64,000 nucleotides of DNA, from contig CAJNOJ010000008.1 of the NCBI GenBank assembly GCA_905250025.1, forward strand, positions 434,001 through 498,000, in the 5' to 3' direction. Under the pieces are notes generated by a model. That model ran no database searches and was not told the DNA's origin. It was given only the letters and a program-made list of their open reading frames with translations. This document shows positions 22,172-34,068 of this stretch, in pieces. Every line of letters starts with the position of its first letter. Position 1 is the stretch's first letter. This DNA comes from Adineta ricciae (taxonomy: Eukaryota; Rotifera; Eurotatoria; Adinetida; Adinetidae). The position numbers and the translations under genes are program-made.

Positions 22172-22774
22172 ATGGATTCTCAACCAATTATTCGTGACCT
22201 TGTGTTAGCAAAGCTTATAACACCATCGACAAGTGAAACTTGTGTTCAATTAGTCGAAAGTGAAAAACGCCCGTTTGGACATACGATTGTTAACACACGC
22301 AATGATTCGGTCTCCGATCCACAAGATCTCGTTAATTTAGCTCGACAGATTGAGACGTGTGATGCATTCGTACGTGCAAATGTATCAAATCGCTTGCAAG
22401 TTATTGTAAATCAAGTCGATTTTCTTCGTCGAGAAGCACAACGAGTGTTAGTGAAAGCAAAACGTGACGATGAATTAAATCATTCCGCTTGTAATCTTGT
22501 ACGTCGGCCAGGACAAACTTATTATTACTACGAACGACAGAGTGGACAAAAATACCTTTCGATTATGCATCCGCAAGATTGGCTTCTCGGAACGAAAACA
22601 AATGGATGTCCGCACGAATTTTTAGGTGCATATAAACTCGAATATGACAATTCATGGACACGTCAAGCGACGAACTTCGATGATGGATTGGATGATCCGT
22701 TGGATGAATTGAAACAAAAATCGAATGATGTGCAGCAAACGCGGAAAATGTTAGAGTTCTTAGTTAAAGCATGA
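22172..22774 (+). CDS. C1orf50 homologue (DUF2452 family)
   Basis: One exon, 200 residues, close to human C1orf50 (199). Conserved features run through the middle: DPQDLVNLARQIETCDAF, the helical NRLQVIVNQVDFLR, the ACNLVRRPGQTYYYYER segment and the PHEFLGAYKLEYDNSWT block. The function of the family is not established. I see no signal peptide or membrane helix, so the product is probably soluble. A poly(A) signal follows closely. The intronless coding region is unusual here, but the protein is short and well conserved, so nothing suggests a pseudogene. Confidence 0.9.
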   Translation: MDSQPIIRDLVLAKLITPSTSETCVQLVESEKRPFGHTIVNTRNDSVSDPQDLVNLARQIETCDAFVRANVSNRLQVIVNQVDFLRREAQRVLVKAKRDDELNHSACNLVRRPGQTYYYYERQSGQKYLSIMHPQDWLLGTKTNGCPHEFLGAYKLEYDNSWTRQATNFDDGLDDPLDELKQKSNDVQQTRKMLEFLVKA

Positions 22775-22791
22775 AGAACATTTTTCTTTCG

Positions 22792-22797
22792 AATAAA
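22792..22797 (+). terminator. Polyadenylation signal AATAAA, C1orf50-like gene
   Basis: AATAAA lies 18 nt past the stop codon. Confidence 0.6.
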
Positions 22798-23823
<1,026 letters not shown>

Positions 23824-23824
23824 N
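23824..23824. other. Single N at which actin homology stops
   Basis: The only undetermined base here coincides with the loss of actin similarity. It probably marks a contig join of unknown length. Confidence 0.9.
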
Positions 23825-24098
23825 TTGGTTCTTTGAGAAAAAACAAACAAACTATATTACAATACTGTCTTCCTTTTTTTGTTTTTATCAAATATATCAT
23901 CGATTGACAAACAGAGAATAAATGAGTATCTAGTTCACAAAGATTCGACGACGAAGACACCACTATGTCGTCTGAAATGTTCCAATAGCCGCTTGCATTA
24001 ATTCGACCTAGAAGAGAAGGCAAAATTAATATTCTTCACCAGATAATAAATTAATGCGCTTCTTTGTTATTAATCGAACTATGTCTCTCAAACAATGT

Positions 24099-25624
24099 TC
24101 ACAATTGCGTTTCTGAGTAAGAAGTTACATGCAGTCCGCTGATCATGCCCATTACCGGAATTGGAAACACAATGGTTGAATTTTTTTCTGAAGCAATGGT
24201 TGTTAACGTTTGTAAATAGCGAAGTTGAAGCGCAGTTGGCGATTGCATAATAACATCGGCAGCATCTTTCAAAGCTCTAGTTAAATTATAGATGGATTAA
24301 TGAAATACCAAAGAATTCCTTTATTTCTATACCTAGACGCTTTTTGTTCACCCTCAGCTGCAATTACTTTAGCACGGGCTTCTCGTGCAGCTTCTGCTTC
24401 AGCTGCCATCGCTCTATCAATGAAAAACAACTGGTTAATAAACCATACTAATTCGATTATCTACCTTTGTAGTTGAACCGGTAGTCGAACATCTTTTCTA
24501 TAAATAAAGCGCAAAAAAAGAGAGACATGTAGATTACTAAAAAGAAACAAATTCTTGGAATATTTCACTTACACTTCAACACGCTCGACTCGAACCCCCC
24601 AACATTCAGTACCTTCGTCCAAAGCAGCCTAAACATTGAGAAGAAAGAAAGCGTTATTATCGTCTTCTGCAACAAAAAGATCGTCAGAGATAATTAACCT
24701 GCATTGTTTGCGCAATCGATTCTCGATCAGAAAGAATTTCTTGTAACGATTTCGTACCAAGACTAATTCCGACAAAAGAAAAAAAAACAGTTCGCCGTAT
24801 ACATGCATAAAAATCTTTTCTGATTTAGAAATCTCTATCACTCACACGTTACGTAAGCTAGTTGCCGCAAGCAATTGAGTACTTTTCGGCGCATCTTCAA
24901 CGTTGGTAATAGATATAACAGGATCAAATACTCGGAAATAAACCACAGCATCGACTGCAACTGTGACAGAATCTTTCGTTAAAATCTACAAATATATGTA
25001 AACAATCAAAACAGTTTGTATTAATGACACGAAACAAACCTCCTGTGGTGGTACATCAAATGTCACGGTTCTTAAATCAACTTTGGTATAGGCATCAACG
25101 CATGGTACTATGATAAACAGACCAGGTCCCTATATAATTCGAGTAGAGATAACCATAAATGTGATCTTCAGGAGAAGAAAAAGAGAAATATACCTTGGCA
25201 CCGCCGAGAATGCGACCCAATCGAAACATAACAGCACGTTCATATTCTTGAACAACCTGAATCGACAGATATCAATTATTCCAAATGCAAAAAAAGAGAT
25301 GGAAAATGCTTTCGTTACTTTAAGACAAACAGTTAATGAAAATGGAAAGGTTAAACAGATGATTGCATACGAGAGAATAAGTAATATATAACCGCAGAGA
25401 CCCAGATGGTAATCTTCATGAGAACCTAAATGAAAAGAAATCTTTTTAGAAAAAACTAATAATTCTAGTACCAAAGAAACGATATTGATTTGTCAAAAAA
25501 AAAAAGAAATTCTATTACCACTATGTACGTTTGGCATTGATGATTGAAGATTATCGATAATGGGCCTATGATGACGGTATTGTCCGTGTAATTCATGATT
25601 TCTATTTGCGTTTTCGATTATCAT
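24099..25624 (-). CDS. Stomatin (SPFH/Band 7 membrane protein)
   Basis: Ten exons (25624-25519, 25425-25319, 25256-25194, 25129-25040, 24985-24846, 24762-24699, 24628-24573, 24497-24465, 24413-24339, 24276-24099) give 303 residues. In order: an N-terminal His/Asn-rich tail; a hydrophobic hairpin ([20 protein letters not shown]); the SPFH domain with [37 protein letters not shown] and LTKDSV; the Ala/Glu-rich helix ([22 protein letters not shown]); and the C-terminal [23 protein letters not shown] block. Stomatins are cholesterol-binding hairpin proteins of the plasma membrane that oligomerise and modulate ion channels; MEC-2 does this for touch channels in nematodes. A second possible first exon lies at 27395-27233. 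Confidence 0.92.
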
Positions 25625-28278
25625 TTTCTTCCTAATAATCGTCTATATTGCTACTGACATTATTAGCTCTCAAGCGAGGCAATAAGAACTGATGCTCTTG
25701 CGATTTGCTACTAACTACTCTATTGTCGTTTATGTTCTGTTCGCTACACTATCGTTTTCTCCAAGTCCAGAAGGTGTTTATATATCTGTGTATATGTGTG
25801 CGTGTGTGTGTGTTTTTTGCCTGTCATTATTGATTTGAAAGAATCATCATGTCACTCTTTTTGTCCTTATGTTAATTTCATCTAGCAGAATTAATTGACA
25901 GCAAAGCGAATGTTTAGTTTTGATAATATCCATATTGCAAAATTTTCGTTCTTACTCGATGGTCTCATAGTTCTTCGGTCTAATGATGAGGCGTCCATTG
26001 GAAATCAATGTTTGATGTCACACAAATACACGCACTATCCACACTCGTGTTCGCCGATTCACCGTAAATGTATTTCCGTTGTCTTCGCCTTTTTCTTCTT
26101 CTTCGTCTTCGCCTTCTCCCTCTTCTCGTTTCTTCTTCTCCTTTTTTCAGCCTTCGAGTCATCAGAGCGATCCTCTCTATCTCTCTTACTCTCCCTTCCT
26201 CTTCCTAGTCTCCATACTACTCCTTTTTTTATGTTGTCCTATTCATACACAAACCACGTTCCAATTATATAATTGGATGTCTCTTGCTGGTCTATGTATA
26301 CAAGACAGGACAGTCAGTCATATCTAGTCGAAATCTGATCTATCTTCATCTGATGACATGTGAAAAGTTGATCAATCTATCGTCGTTTGTTTCTCAAGAG
26401 AGATCAGCTGAAAGTTCAATCTTTCTAATAATCATAATAATAATTTCTTATTAGGGAGAGTGAGTGGAAGAGAGTGAGAGAGAAACTAAGAACAACATTG
26501 ATAACGGCAACGGATGCTGCTGCTGATCATGCAGCATTTCATCGCTCGTTGTGTTTGTTGTTATTCAATGAGTAATAAGATGAATAAAAGCAAAAAAGAG
26601 CAACGGAAAGACCTAATTTGCGAAAAGCGTATGAATTATTTGTATACTTTTGTCACAAATGTATTTAAACTGATTAGATAAAAGCGACATATGATGTTTT
26701 CAGCGAAAAATCTCTCGCTCTACTCCTCACCTGTCCAACGATAGAAAGCATCAGCAATCTTTTGTCGTGAAGATGATCGTCGATGTGGTGGCATTCCGAT
26801 CGAAAGAATTTTTCTAGATTGAGTGCTATATAAAAGAGTAATGTAGAATGCCGAAGACTGATCTGCTTATCGATTCGATTTGATCTTCTCGCAGAATTCA
26901 ACAGCCTCTTTTTTTTTCTGCCTCTGTTTCTGCTTCTTTTTTTTCCTTTTTTCCACGAACTTAATTTAAGCACGCTTGGCCAGCCTGTTGAGAAGGGGGG
27001 AAGCAGGCAGGGGGAGAACGAAATCGATATTTTCCAATATTGTCATAATTGTACATTCTCCCTACAATTACAACGTCATTTTATACCAGAATAAACATGG
27101 CACAGGACTTTGTGTCCCCTTGACAATTATGTTAACAATTGTCAAGGATCAACTATCAATCAATGTTGTGGCAATTTTCTTCTGATGGAATTAACACGTG
27201 AGAAAATAACAATTCAATAAGCTAGAGGATACCTGTATGAATATTATCCTGAGTAAAATTGCCGACGCTGTTATTATGCGTTGTTAACGTTGAACCTTGA
27301 ACTGATGCTGTTCCTGATTGCATTCGGCGCTCATCATCTGATTTCCAACCATGATGTGGTTGCGGTTGATGTTGTTGCCTTCCGCTATTGCGCATGTATT
27401 CAATCTTGTTCTACTTCTCAGTGTTAGTTAAATGTAAACATGGACATTTATTGATAGCTCTGTTGTTGTTGTTGTTGTTGTTGTCGTTCGGTGCATAAGG
27501 AAAAGGAATCACGGGTACCAAAAAGAAGAAGAAACGATGGAGTGTTACATTTCAGATTCATTCAAAGACATAAGATTTTCTCATCAAGTTCGCTTAAGAA
27601 GGAGAAGAGGAGAGAGAGAGAGAGAGAGGGTGACGAATTTGCCGATCAAACAATAGTAGACATAGTTACTCTCCTTCTTTTTTCTGAAAAGATTTCCTGC
27701 GGCCCTCTTTTCTTATTTCAACAACATCTATCTACAACACTTGCTTTGCTACATGCACATTCTATCTAGACAGTTAGAACGCATACACGTTAATAATTCC
27801 ATCTTCATCTTCCCTCTTTTCTAGACATTTTTTTTATAAGATTGATATTAGTTTATCGGCACGGTTCTTGTCGGTGACAACGGCAATAGCTAAATCATTC
27901 AACATCATCGTCATCGTCGTCGTCATCATCTTTGCTGAAGAGGAAATTACATAAATGTTGCTTTCTGCTATATATGTGTGATCAGAAAAAGCGAAAGAGA
28001 GAGAGAGAGGAACAAGACGATGAAGAAAAACATCTCTGGTGAACACATCAATGCTTAGCGAGATATAATGAGTTAAATGGATACCACGCTGAATAACATT
28101 CAGGAGATTGAGTCGAACGGATTTCCAGATGGTTTAATGGTATTATTTTATTTGACATAGCTAGATCAACAATTGTTCTAAGAATGTGATTAATTGTTAT
28201 ATCTGTTCGATGCTAATAATGACGAGATTGACAGGAAAAGCAATTTCTATTTGCAAATCATGTTTTTTCCTTGCCACA
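25625..28278. other. Intergenic/upstream region of stomatin, 2.6 kb, low complexity
   Basis: It contains a TG repeat (25794-25812), pyrimidine-rich tracts (26080-26200, whose Ser/Phe-rich ORFs are artefacts), a (GTT)n run (27463-27484), a GA run (27609-27632), an 11-bp inverted repeat (27118-27147) and the candidate alternative stomatin exon. A short minus-strand ORF near 27834-28046 was not accepted. Confidence 0.4.
27233..27395 (-). CDS. Candidate alternative first exon of the stomatin gene
   Basis: A minus-strand open stretch starts with ATG at 27395 and ends at a GTATCC donor. It encodes about 54 residues rich in Gln, His, Ser and Asn (MRNSGRQQHQPQPHHGWK...). Its phase after the donor is 1 (final codon begun by G), the same as the proximal first exon at 25624-25519, so it would splice in frame to the stomatin exon at 25425. 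Composition resembles the proximal N-terminal tail. It could instead belong to an unrelated small gene. Confidence 0.4.
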
Positions 28279-30108
28279 TCAGATCTGTTTATGTTCATCA
28301 GGTCGGTGTTCGAATTCATAGTCAATATGAACAAAAGCACGTGCGATTTCAGGCATCGTTTCTAATTTTCTTTGAAGATGACTTCCAATATCATGTGCTT
28401 GCTGAATTTGCATCGTACCTGGTAATCCAATATCCACTAAAATATTAAGAGACGTGAAATATGATGAAATTACTGATTTTCTTTCATCTTCAACAAGCAG
28501 ATCCGTACCAAAATGAAATGCTTTAACCATATCGATCTTTGTCAGATGCGAAGAGAAATTCATGGCAATCCAAGTAATTAATTTCAGAGAATCCGGATCA
28601 GCAGTAACACCCGTTAAATGACGAATATGTACTATGAAATACAAGCAAAAACTTTTCGAAATCCTTGAAAAGCGCTTGTCCTATCCTGTACATGTTGCTT
28701 GTGAAACCCAGGAGATAATGATGTAAATGGAAATCACGATAGCACCAACTAGATAAACTAGGAATGAAATGAGATACAATCGGTTTCTCACTTGGATCAA
28801 TGACAACAAATCGGATATTGATTTGGCCGGAAAGTGTTTGACCAGCTAAATAATCAATTTCCGTATTATAGAGAAGAGAAAAGGCTTGACTTCTCATTAA
28901 GTTCCACTTACCAATCAATCCTGAAATCAGAGAAACAAAATTCGATAAAATATCATTTCGATGGTCTTGCGCAAGTGCTTTGACGGTTTCCACTTTGACA
29001 TTGCGACAGAAATAGTACAGGACAATCTTCAGTACTAAGAAGACGAAGCTATTCAGTTCGTAACAAAAAGAACGGAAACAAATTAGACATCATATTTAGA
29101 AGAAAGACTCAATGAAGAATAGTAATTAGACGTTGATACTTATTTCCTACTTGAATCAATGCATTGAACTGAAGTACCAATCGAGAATAGGTGGATTACA
29201 CACGGTTATGTGTTCAAAGAGAAATGTTAGTGAAGCTTTACGCTAGAACAAGTTTAATTTTAGCAAACGTCAATGATCGGAGTCGATCGAAAAGCTTCTA
29301 TTAAGTATGCGTAAATAATTATCAGTGAAGAACTTCTCTTCGACTTCTCCAACTTAATCGAATTGCTTACTGATAGTTATACACATAGCAACGATTGGAA
29401 TTGGTTGTTTAATATTCATATTCACTTCAGGAATTTCATTAGTCTGATGAGTAAAATATCTAACGTAAGTGAGCAAGCGTTTCAATGCTTCAGTAAGTAT
29501 TTCAGCAGATGCAGAACACATGATCACAGAGAGAATAATAATGGCTACGGGTTCAAGCCGTGTACGTCCAGCGGGATATCGGTATTGATTTCGATTGCGT
29601 ATGGCGCGCGCAGTCCAGAAGAGAATTAAACTTGAAACTAAATCAACAGCGGAGTCAACGACACTGGATATGATGGATAAGGAATTGGATAGAATTGAGG
29701 CAATGATTTTGAACAAAAATAAACACTGAAATATAGTTTGGCGCTTGTTCTCCGAGAGATCCGTTTGTTTGAATTCGTTTACCACGTTTATGATTAGAGA
29801 CAGAGTAGTGAGAAGTCGAACACGTCTTCGAAGTTTTCGGGTAGTTTCATCGATACTTTCTTCGATAGTTTCATTGATAAGACTAGCATATTTATCAATC
29901 ATTGAATTTTGATGTTCATAGAAACGTCTATAGTATAGTTAACTACATAATAGAAATTTTCAAAACTGATTTACTTGACATGTTTTGGAAGAGGTTTCTT
30001 TTGGGATAAATCATACTTTAAGGAGAGAATATGTTCTATAGAACCGTAGATTGGTGTTTGAATTGAAGCATTGAAATCGTTCCTCGTGGCATCACGTGAA
30101 AGCGACAT
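28279..30108 (-). CDS. Cation diffusion facilitator (CDF/MTP-type metal transporter)
   Basis: Six exons (30108-29975, 29927-29371, 29034-28912, 28845-28792, 28748-28692, 28631-28279) give 425 residues as annotated. After a cytosolic N-terminus (FYEHQNSMIDKYASL) come six membrane helices. The CDF site motif is SVVDSAVDLVSS in TM2, followed by QYRYPAGRTRLEP, and the second metal-site helix has DHRNDILSNFVSLISG (HxxxD) in TM5. DPIGAIVISIYIII is TM6. The cytosolic domain has RHLTGVTADP, KAFHFG and ARAFVHIDYEFEHRPDEH. The sequence type is that of the Mn-CDF group, which moves divalent metal out of the cytosol in exchange for protons. The stretch 28487-28437 looks like an unspliceable relic intron (see findings); without it the protein has 408 residues. 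Confidence 0.87.
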
Positions 30109-30331
30109 TTGTTTCATTAATCATATGTACACTTAATCGATAATTCACAGAAGTGATTGGCTGAGAATGTATTCATTAAATGTGTAAAGTGCGTTTAGAA
30201 CTTCTCAATATGACTCAAAGTTACATACAGTGCGAACCGAATTGAAAACCAACATCAAATCGCTCACAAGAATGATTTATTTTCGAATCAAAAGACTTAA
30301 TGATTAGAACAATTAAAATAAGGATTGAATT
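30109..30331. other. Short intergenic gap between CDF and dNK genes
   Basis: Nothing was recognised apart from the expected 3' end of the kinase gene and the 5' flank of the CDF gene. Confidence 0.4.
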
Positions 30332-31288
30332 TTACTGAGTGGGATGACTTAATTGGGTGTTGATCGTAGTATAAACTTGTTCTCGATCTTGACTAGCATC
30401 AATGATGATCACGTCTGAAGAGTCTGTACTATCTCGACCATTGTGCCCATACAACCAATCTTCATGTAATTGATGGAGTGAAGCTAAATAGTCCAAATTG
30501 ATTTTCGACGTCTCTTCTGGTCGATTACGAGCCTGAATACGTTCCATGCAGACCTCAGGTGTTGTTCGAAGATAAACTGCAAATATTTCTAACATATTTC
30601 ATTAACGTTCTAAACATTCTTCTTACATATCAGATCCACGTGACAGGAATTATCAGCAGTTAGTCTTTGATACTCATCGTCCAACATCTGATACTCAACT
30701 TCCCCCAGATTGCCACTGAAAAAGAAACAGCGGTGAAAATATTTCAGCCCGTTAAAATTTACTTACGCTTGATAGATATTTTCCATGAAACAATGTCGAG
30801 TGCATAAAATCGATCGCTCGAAAATCTTAATTGGCTTTCTTATTGGCTGCGTATGTATTTCTGCTAGTGTCCGGAGGGCATTTAATTCGAAAAGAAAAGC
30901 CCATCGTTGTTGATCCTCATAAAACATTTCCTAAATCAGCGACACACGTGCATCAAAATCGTTTCCAGGCTGTTTATTTTACCAAAAGATTGGATCCATG
31001 AAAATTTGTCCATTTTGCCACAGGTTCGGGAATGATCTAAGAAAAAGAAAACCTTTCTTACATTAACAAAATAGTTAACACTTACCTCAAACAAAGGCGA
31101 ATTGGTAAATTGAGAAAGAACCGTACTCTTCCTAAACGGAATAACCTAAATATGATTTCATAAAATGAATTAATTGTCTTTAACCCGCAGCCAATATTTC
31201 CTTCAATTGAAATCTATTCAAGAAAGAAACTTACAATAGCATATGTGAGTCATTCAGCACATACCGTGTAGATCTTTGATAGTGACAT
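30332..31288 (-). CDS. Deoxynucleoside kinase (dNK/TK2-like)
   Basis: Seven exons (31288-31265, 31213-31185, 31131-31086, 31036-30983, 30930-30767, 30715-30627, 30576-30332) give 216 residues. The P-loop GNIGCGKST is split by an intron, so single-exon frames miss it. Next come IIPEPVAKW (substrate pocket Glu), the catalytic ERS motif (IFERSILCTRHCF) and the C-terminal block VYLRTTPEVCMERIQARNRPEE with its Arg-rich lid. The start, MSLSKIYTISIEG, was chosen because it is the only ATG in phase with the P-loop exon. These enzymes phosphorylate deoxynucleosides with ATP in the salvage pathway. No mitochondrial presequence is visible, so the enzyme is probably cytosolic and multi-substrate like the insect dNK. 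Confidence 0.9.
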
Positions 31289-31674
31289 CGATAGAAGGGT
31301 AAATGTTTAATTCATTGATATTGATAGAGGAGCTGCTCTTATATGGTTCTCCTGAAAACGATTGCATCAACGCAGTGAGGAATTTCATCATTACAAACTT
31401 GTGGGTAAAACCCAAATGGTCACGCATGTTAGGAGCGCGACAGCTTATAGACAAGGAATGGCAACATCCTTCCGCTTCTCATGTTCTTCCAGACGTAGAT
31501 TCGTCACCATAAATGAGAGAATGAGGAAAAAACATTTAGTTGTGTGTAATTTATAAATGGTTTCTTTATTGTCAAAGTGTCATTGTATTCACAAACAAGA
31601 AAAAGAATAAATATGAAACAAAAAATATTAGCACCAGAATATGTTTGAAAAATCGAACGTTTTCTCGGTTTTTT
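31289..31674. other. Intergenic between the dNK start and the USP54-like 3' end
   Basis: The two genes are on the same strand. Short ORFs here are shadows of the dNK 5' region; nothing else was seen. Confidence 0.45.
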
Positions 31675-34068
31675 TTACGAATTAATCGGTTGAAATCGTT
31701 GCATATAAAAATGACAATTCGAACAATAATTTCCCAGTTGATTCGTATCCGAAACTCGTTTATGACAGAGTGAACATTCGATTAAACCGATCGGAATTTC
31801 GTTTATTGATGACGAAAGTGACTCAGATTCAGAATCTTGCTGTTGATGAATATTTCTCAGAAAAGAATGAATCAAATGTTCTCGAGGCGGTTCGTTATCA
31901 TTATCGAAGGTCGGAACAATCAGTGCGACATTATCGGAAAATTTCACATTCTTTTTCGGCCGAGATAGCCGACTTGTCGACGTTAGTATTGACATTTTCG
32001 TTTCCAATTGATTTTTTTCGATTACAACTGGAATTTCGTTTGACTCTTTGAATTCCATCTGTCGTTTTTTCAACGAACGAATTCGTAGTAACAAACTATT
32101 CTTCCTCGGTCGAAAATAGACTGCTAACCGTGTGTTCGTTTTTTGATAGAGATGCAGCATCTGATCAATTAATGCTAATGCGCGTTGACACGATTCTAGT
32201 GCTGATGAATAATGACTTGCACTTTCGTATTTCAACGATTGTTCGAGATAATATTCAATTGATGCTAATGACATATCGAGATGAGTATCATCTAAATTGA
32301 GAAAAGAAAAGAAGACTTCGAGTTTCGTACGCTATTATAAATAAACATAGACACAAATACAGATGTGAGTAGGATAGATTTCAGACTTACTCATCATTTG
32401 ATCAGTCGGATCGGTATTATCGGCAAGGCTATCATCACTCGAACCGTCCGTGATACCGCTACTTAAACCAGAATCACGTTGGGAGGAAAATGATGATGAT
32501 GACGTTGACGAATCTGCACTTGACAATATCTCATCGGACTTTTGTTGCTTGATGGTTCGACTCTGACCGAGGGGTGATGCGATATCTGATAATGATTCGC
32601 CTTTCTTTGATAGTTGTTGTTGCATGACTTTAGCGACTGTTTCTTGATTGATATACGATGATGATGATGATGATTTTGGTAGGAATAACATAGAAGAATT
32701 CAATGAAGCAAATGAGGAGATTTTTGACATATCGCCTAATTCGTGCGGAGAGTTCTTGTCACTTGATTGATATGGTTCCTGTTTTGTCATTGAACGTTTG
32801 AAAGATTCTAATCTTCTTTCGCAAGGTACAACTGTAAATAAGAGAAGACGTAATCAGCTGGTGTTATTTTTCTAATCATGCGCGATAAATGACAGGAGGG
32901 GAAGAAGAAATACAGAAAGAACAACGAGCTACATGTTTGCCGTTCATCACTATTCCTATTCCTTTTTCTTCTCTTTCTGTTTTCTCCCTCTTCCCCTTTC
33001 TCTCTCTCTCTCTCCTGACAGACAGATATCATAATAAAACAAAAGCAATCACTAAGATTGCATAGCCAGAACAAGTTGTATTATTGCTGACGTAACCATG
33101 AATTTCAAGTCTTCAGTCGGTTTGCTTTTAATTAAAAGAACTTTCATGATTCTTCTTCTTACTTTTCTCCTGAATCACAGTTCGTTTGAGTAATTGAGTT
33201 ATATCAACAGGATTTTGTTTGGAATTAACGTATATAAGCAAGAACGGTTGAAGATGAAAATCAATACATTTGCTTCGAACAGCATTCCAATCACTGACGA
33301 CGGTGATGTTCCCATCGAAGCAGAAGAGCCATTTCGAGATCGAATGTTCATAGGAAAAAAACACTTCGACTGAACCACCATAAAAACAAATGAGACCAAT
33401 GAGATTCAATTGTTTATTTGAAGTATCATTATTAGTCACGTCGTAGAACAGCTAGAACATGGAATAAAGGCAAAATCAACCATAAAATCACAATTTTATT
33501 ATCTACTTCTCGAAGCGAAATGAATGGATCGATAAGTGAGACGAGATCTTCGACGTCACTAGTGGTGCATTGAGCTGGATTCCAATGAATCGCTATTGGA
33601 ACTAAGGAAACCAAGACAATGCCTTTTCAATTCATTGATATACCGAACTGATTTACTTAGATCTTGCACGTTCTGCAATAACAGAAGATTATCTATCTGA
33701 TGTCGACTTTTCTTCCGTTGTCGATCTTTTGAAGCGAGGTAAAGCAGTTGTCCAAACGATTTGTATAAACAATGATATTCATTTCGTTTAATAAGTCGAC
33801 TAGAGAAAGGAAAGAAAACATCCGTTTCTGATTACTTCAATGTTCACCGTCCTACCAGATTGTTGTGGCATCAACTTGATAAACTGTTCGCGTAAATGTC
33901 GCTCTATTATAATCATTAACAAGACTTTTCTTAGTTTGACAATGGCAATTGACATTGCCACATTGATGCTAAACATAAACATATTGAAAGCTATTCATCA
34001 CTAACCAAAAATGCACATACCATTTGTGTAAGATTCATCTGGTGAACATTATCGAAGAAAAAATAAAT
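31675..34068 (-). CDS. USP53/USP54-like protein with degenerate protease domain and MIT domain (5' end unresolved)
   Basis: Seven exons join in frame (34068-34021, 33968-33856, 33799-33657, 33622-33507, 33451-33163, 32831-32391, 32291-31675), about 588 residues. The first five match the C-terminal half of the USP53/54 peptidase-C19 domain: FTRTVYQVDATTI, SIVLVSLVPIAIHW and LFYDV..NKQLNLIGLICF. The catalytic His of this box (HYSTFF-like in human proteins) is replaced: the segment reads YGGSVEVFF. A Ser-rich linker follows, then an MIT-like helical hairpin (IEYYLEQSLKYESASHYSSALESCQRALALI), a KKNVKFSDNV motif that could bind PP1, and a C-terminal CxxC zinc site (ECSLCHKR...YCSNC). The USP half with the catalytic Cys was not found upstream to 35.4 kb. 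The likely role is endosomal/ESCRT scaffolding, by inference. Confidence 0.75.

Noticed and set aside
25895..26327. Overlapping plus-strand ORFs rich in Phe/Ser/Leu and a minus-strand ORF rich in Arg
   Set aside because: They are translations of a CT/TTC-rich low-complexity tract; no protein-like pattern and no splice context.
27834..28046. 70-residue minus-strand ORF ending LAIAVVTDKNRADKLISIL
   Set aside because: The C-terminal part looks protein-like but no upstream exon or family could be found; it includes a translated GAT repeat.
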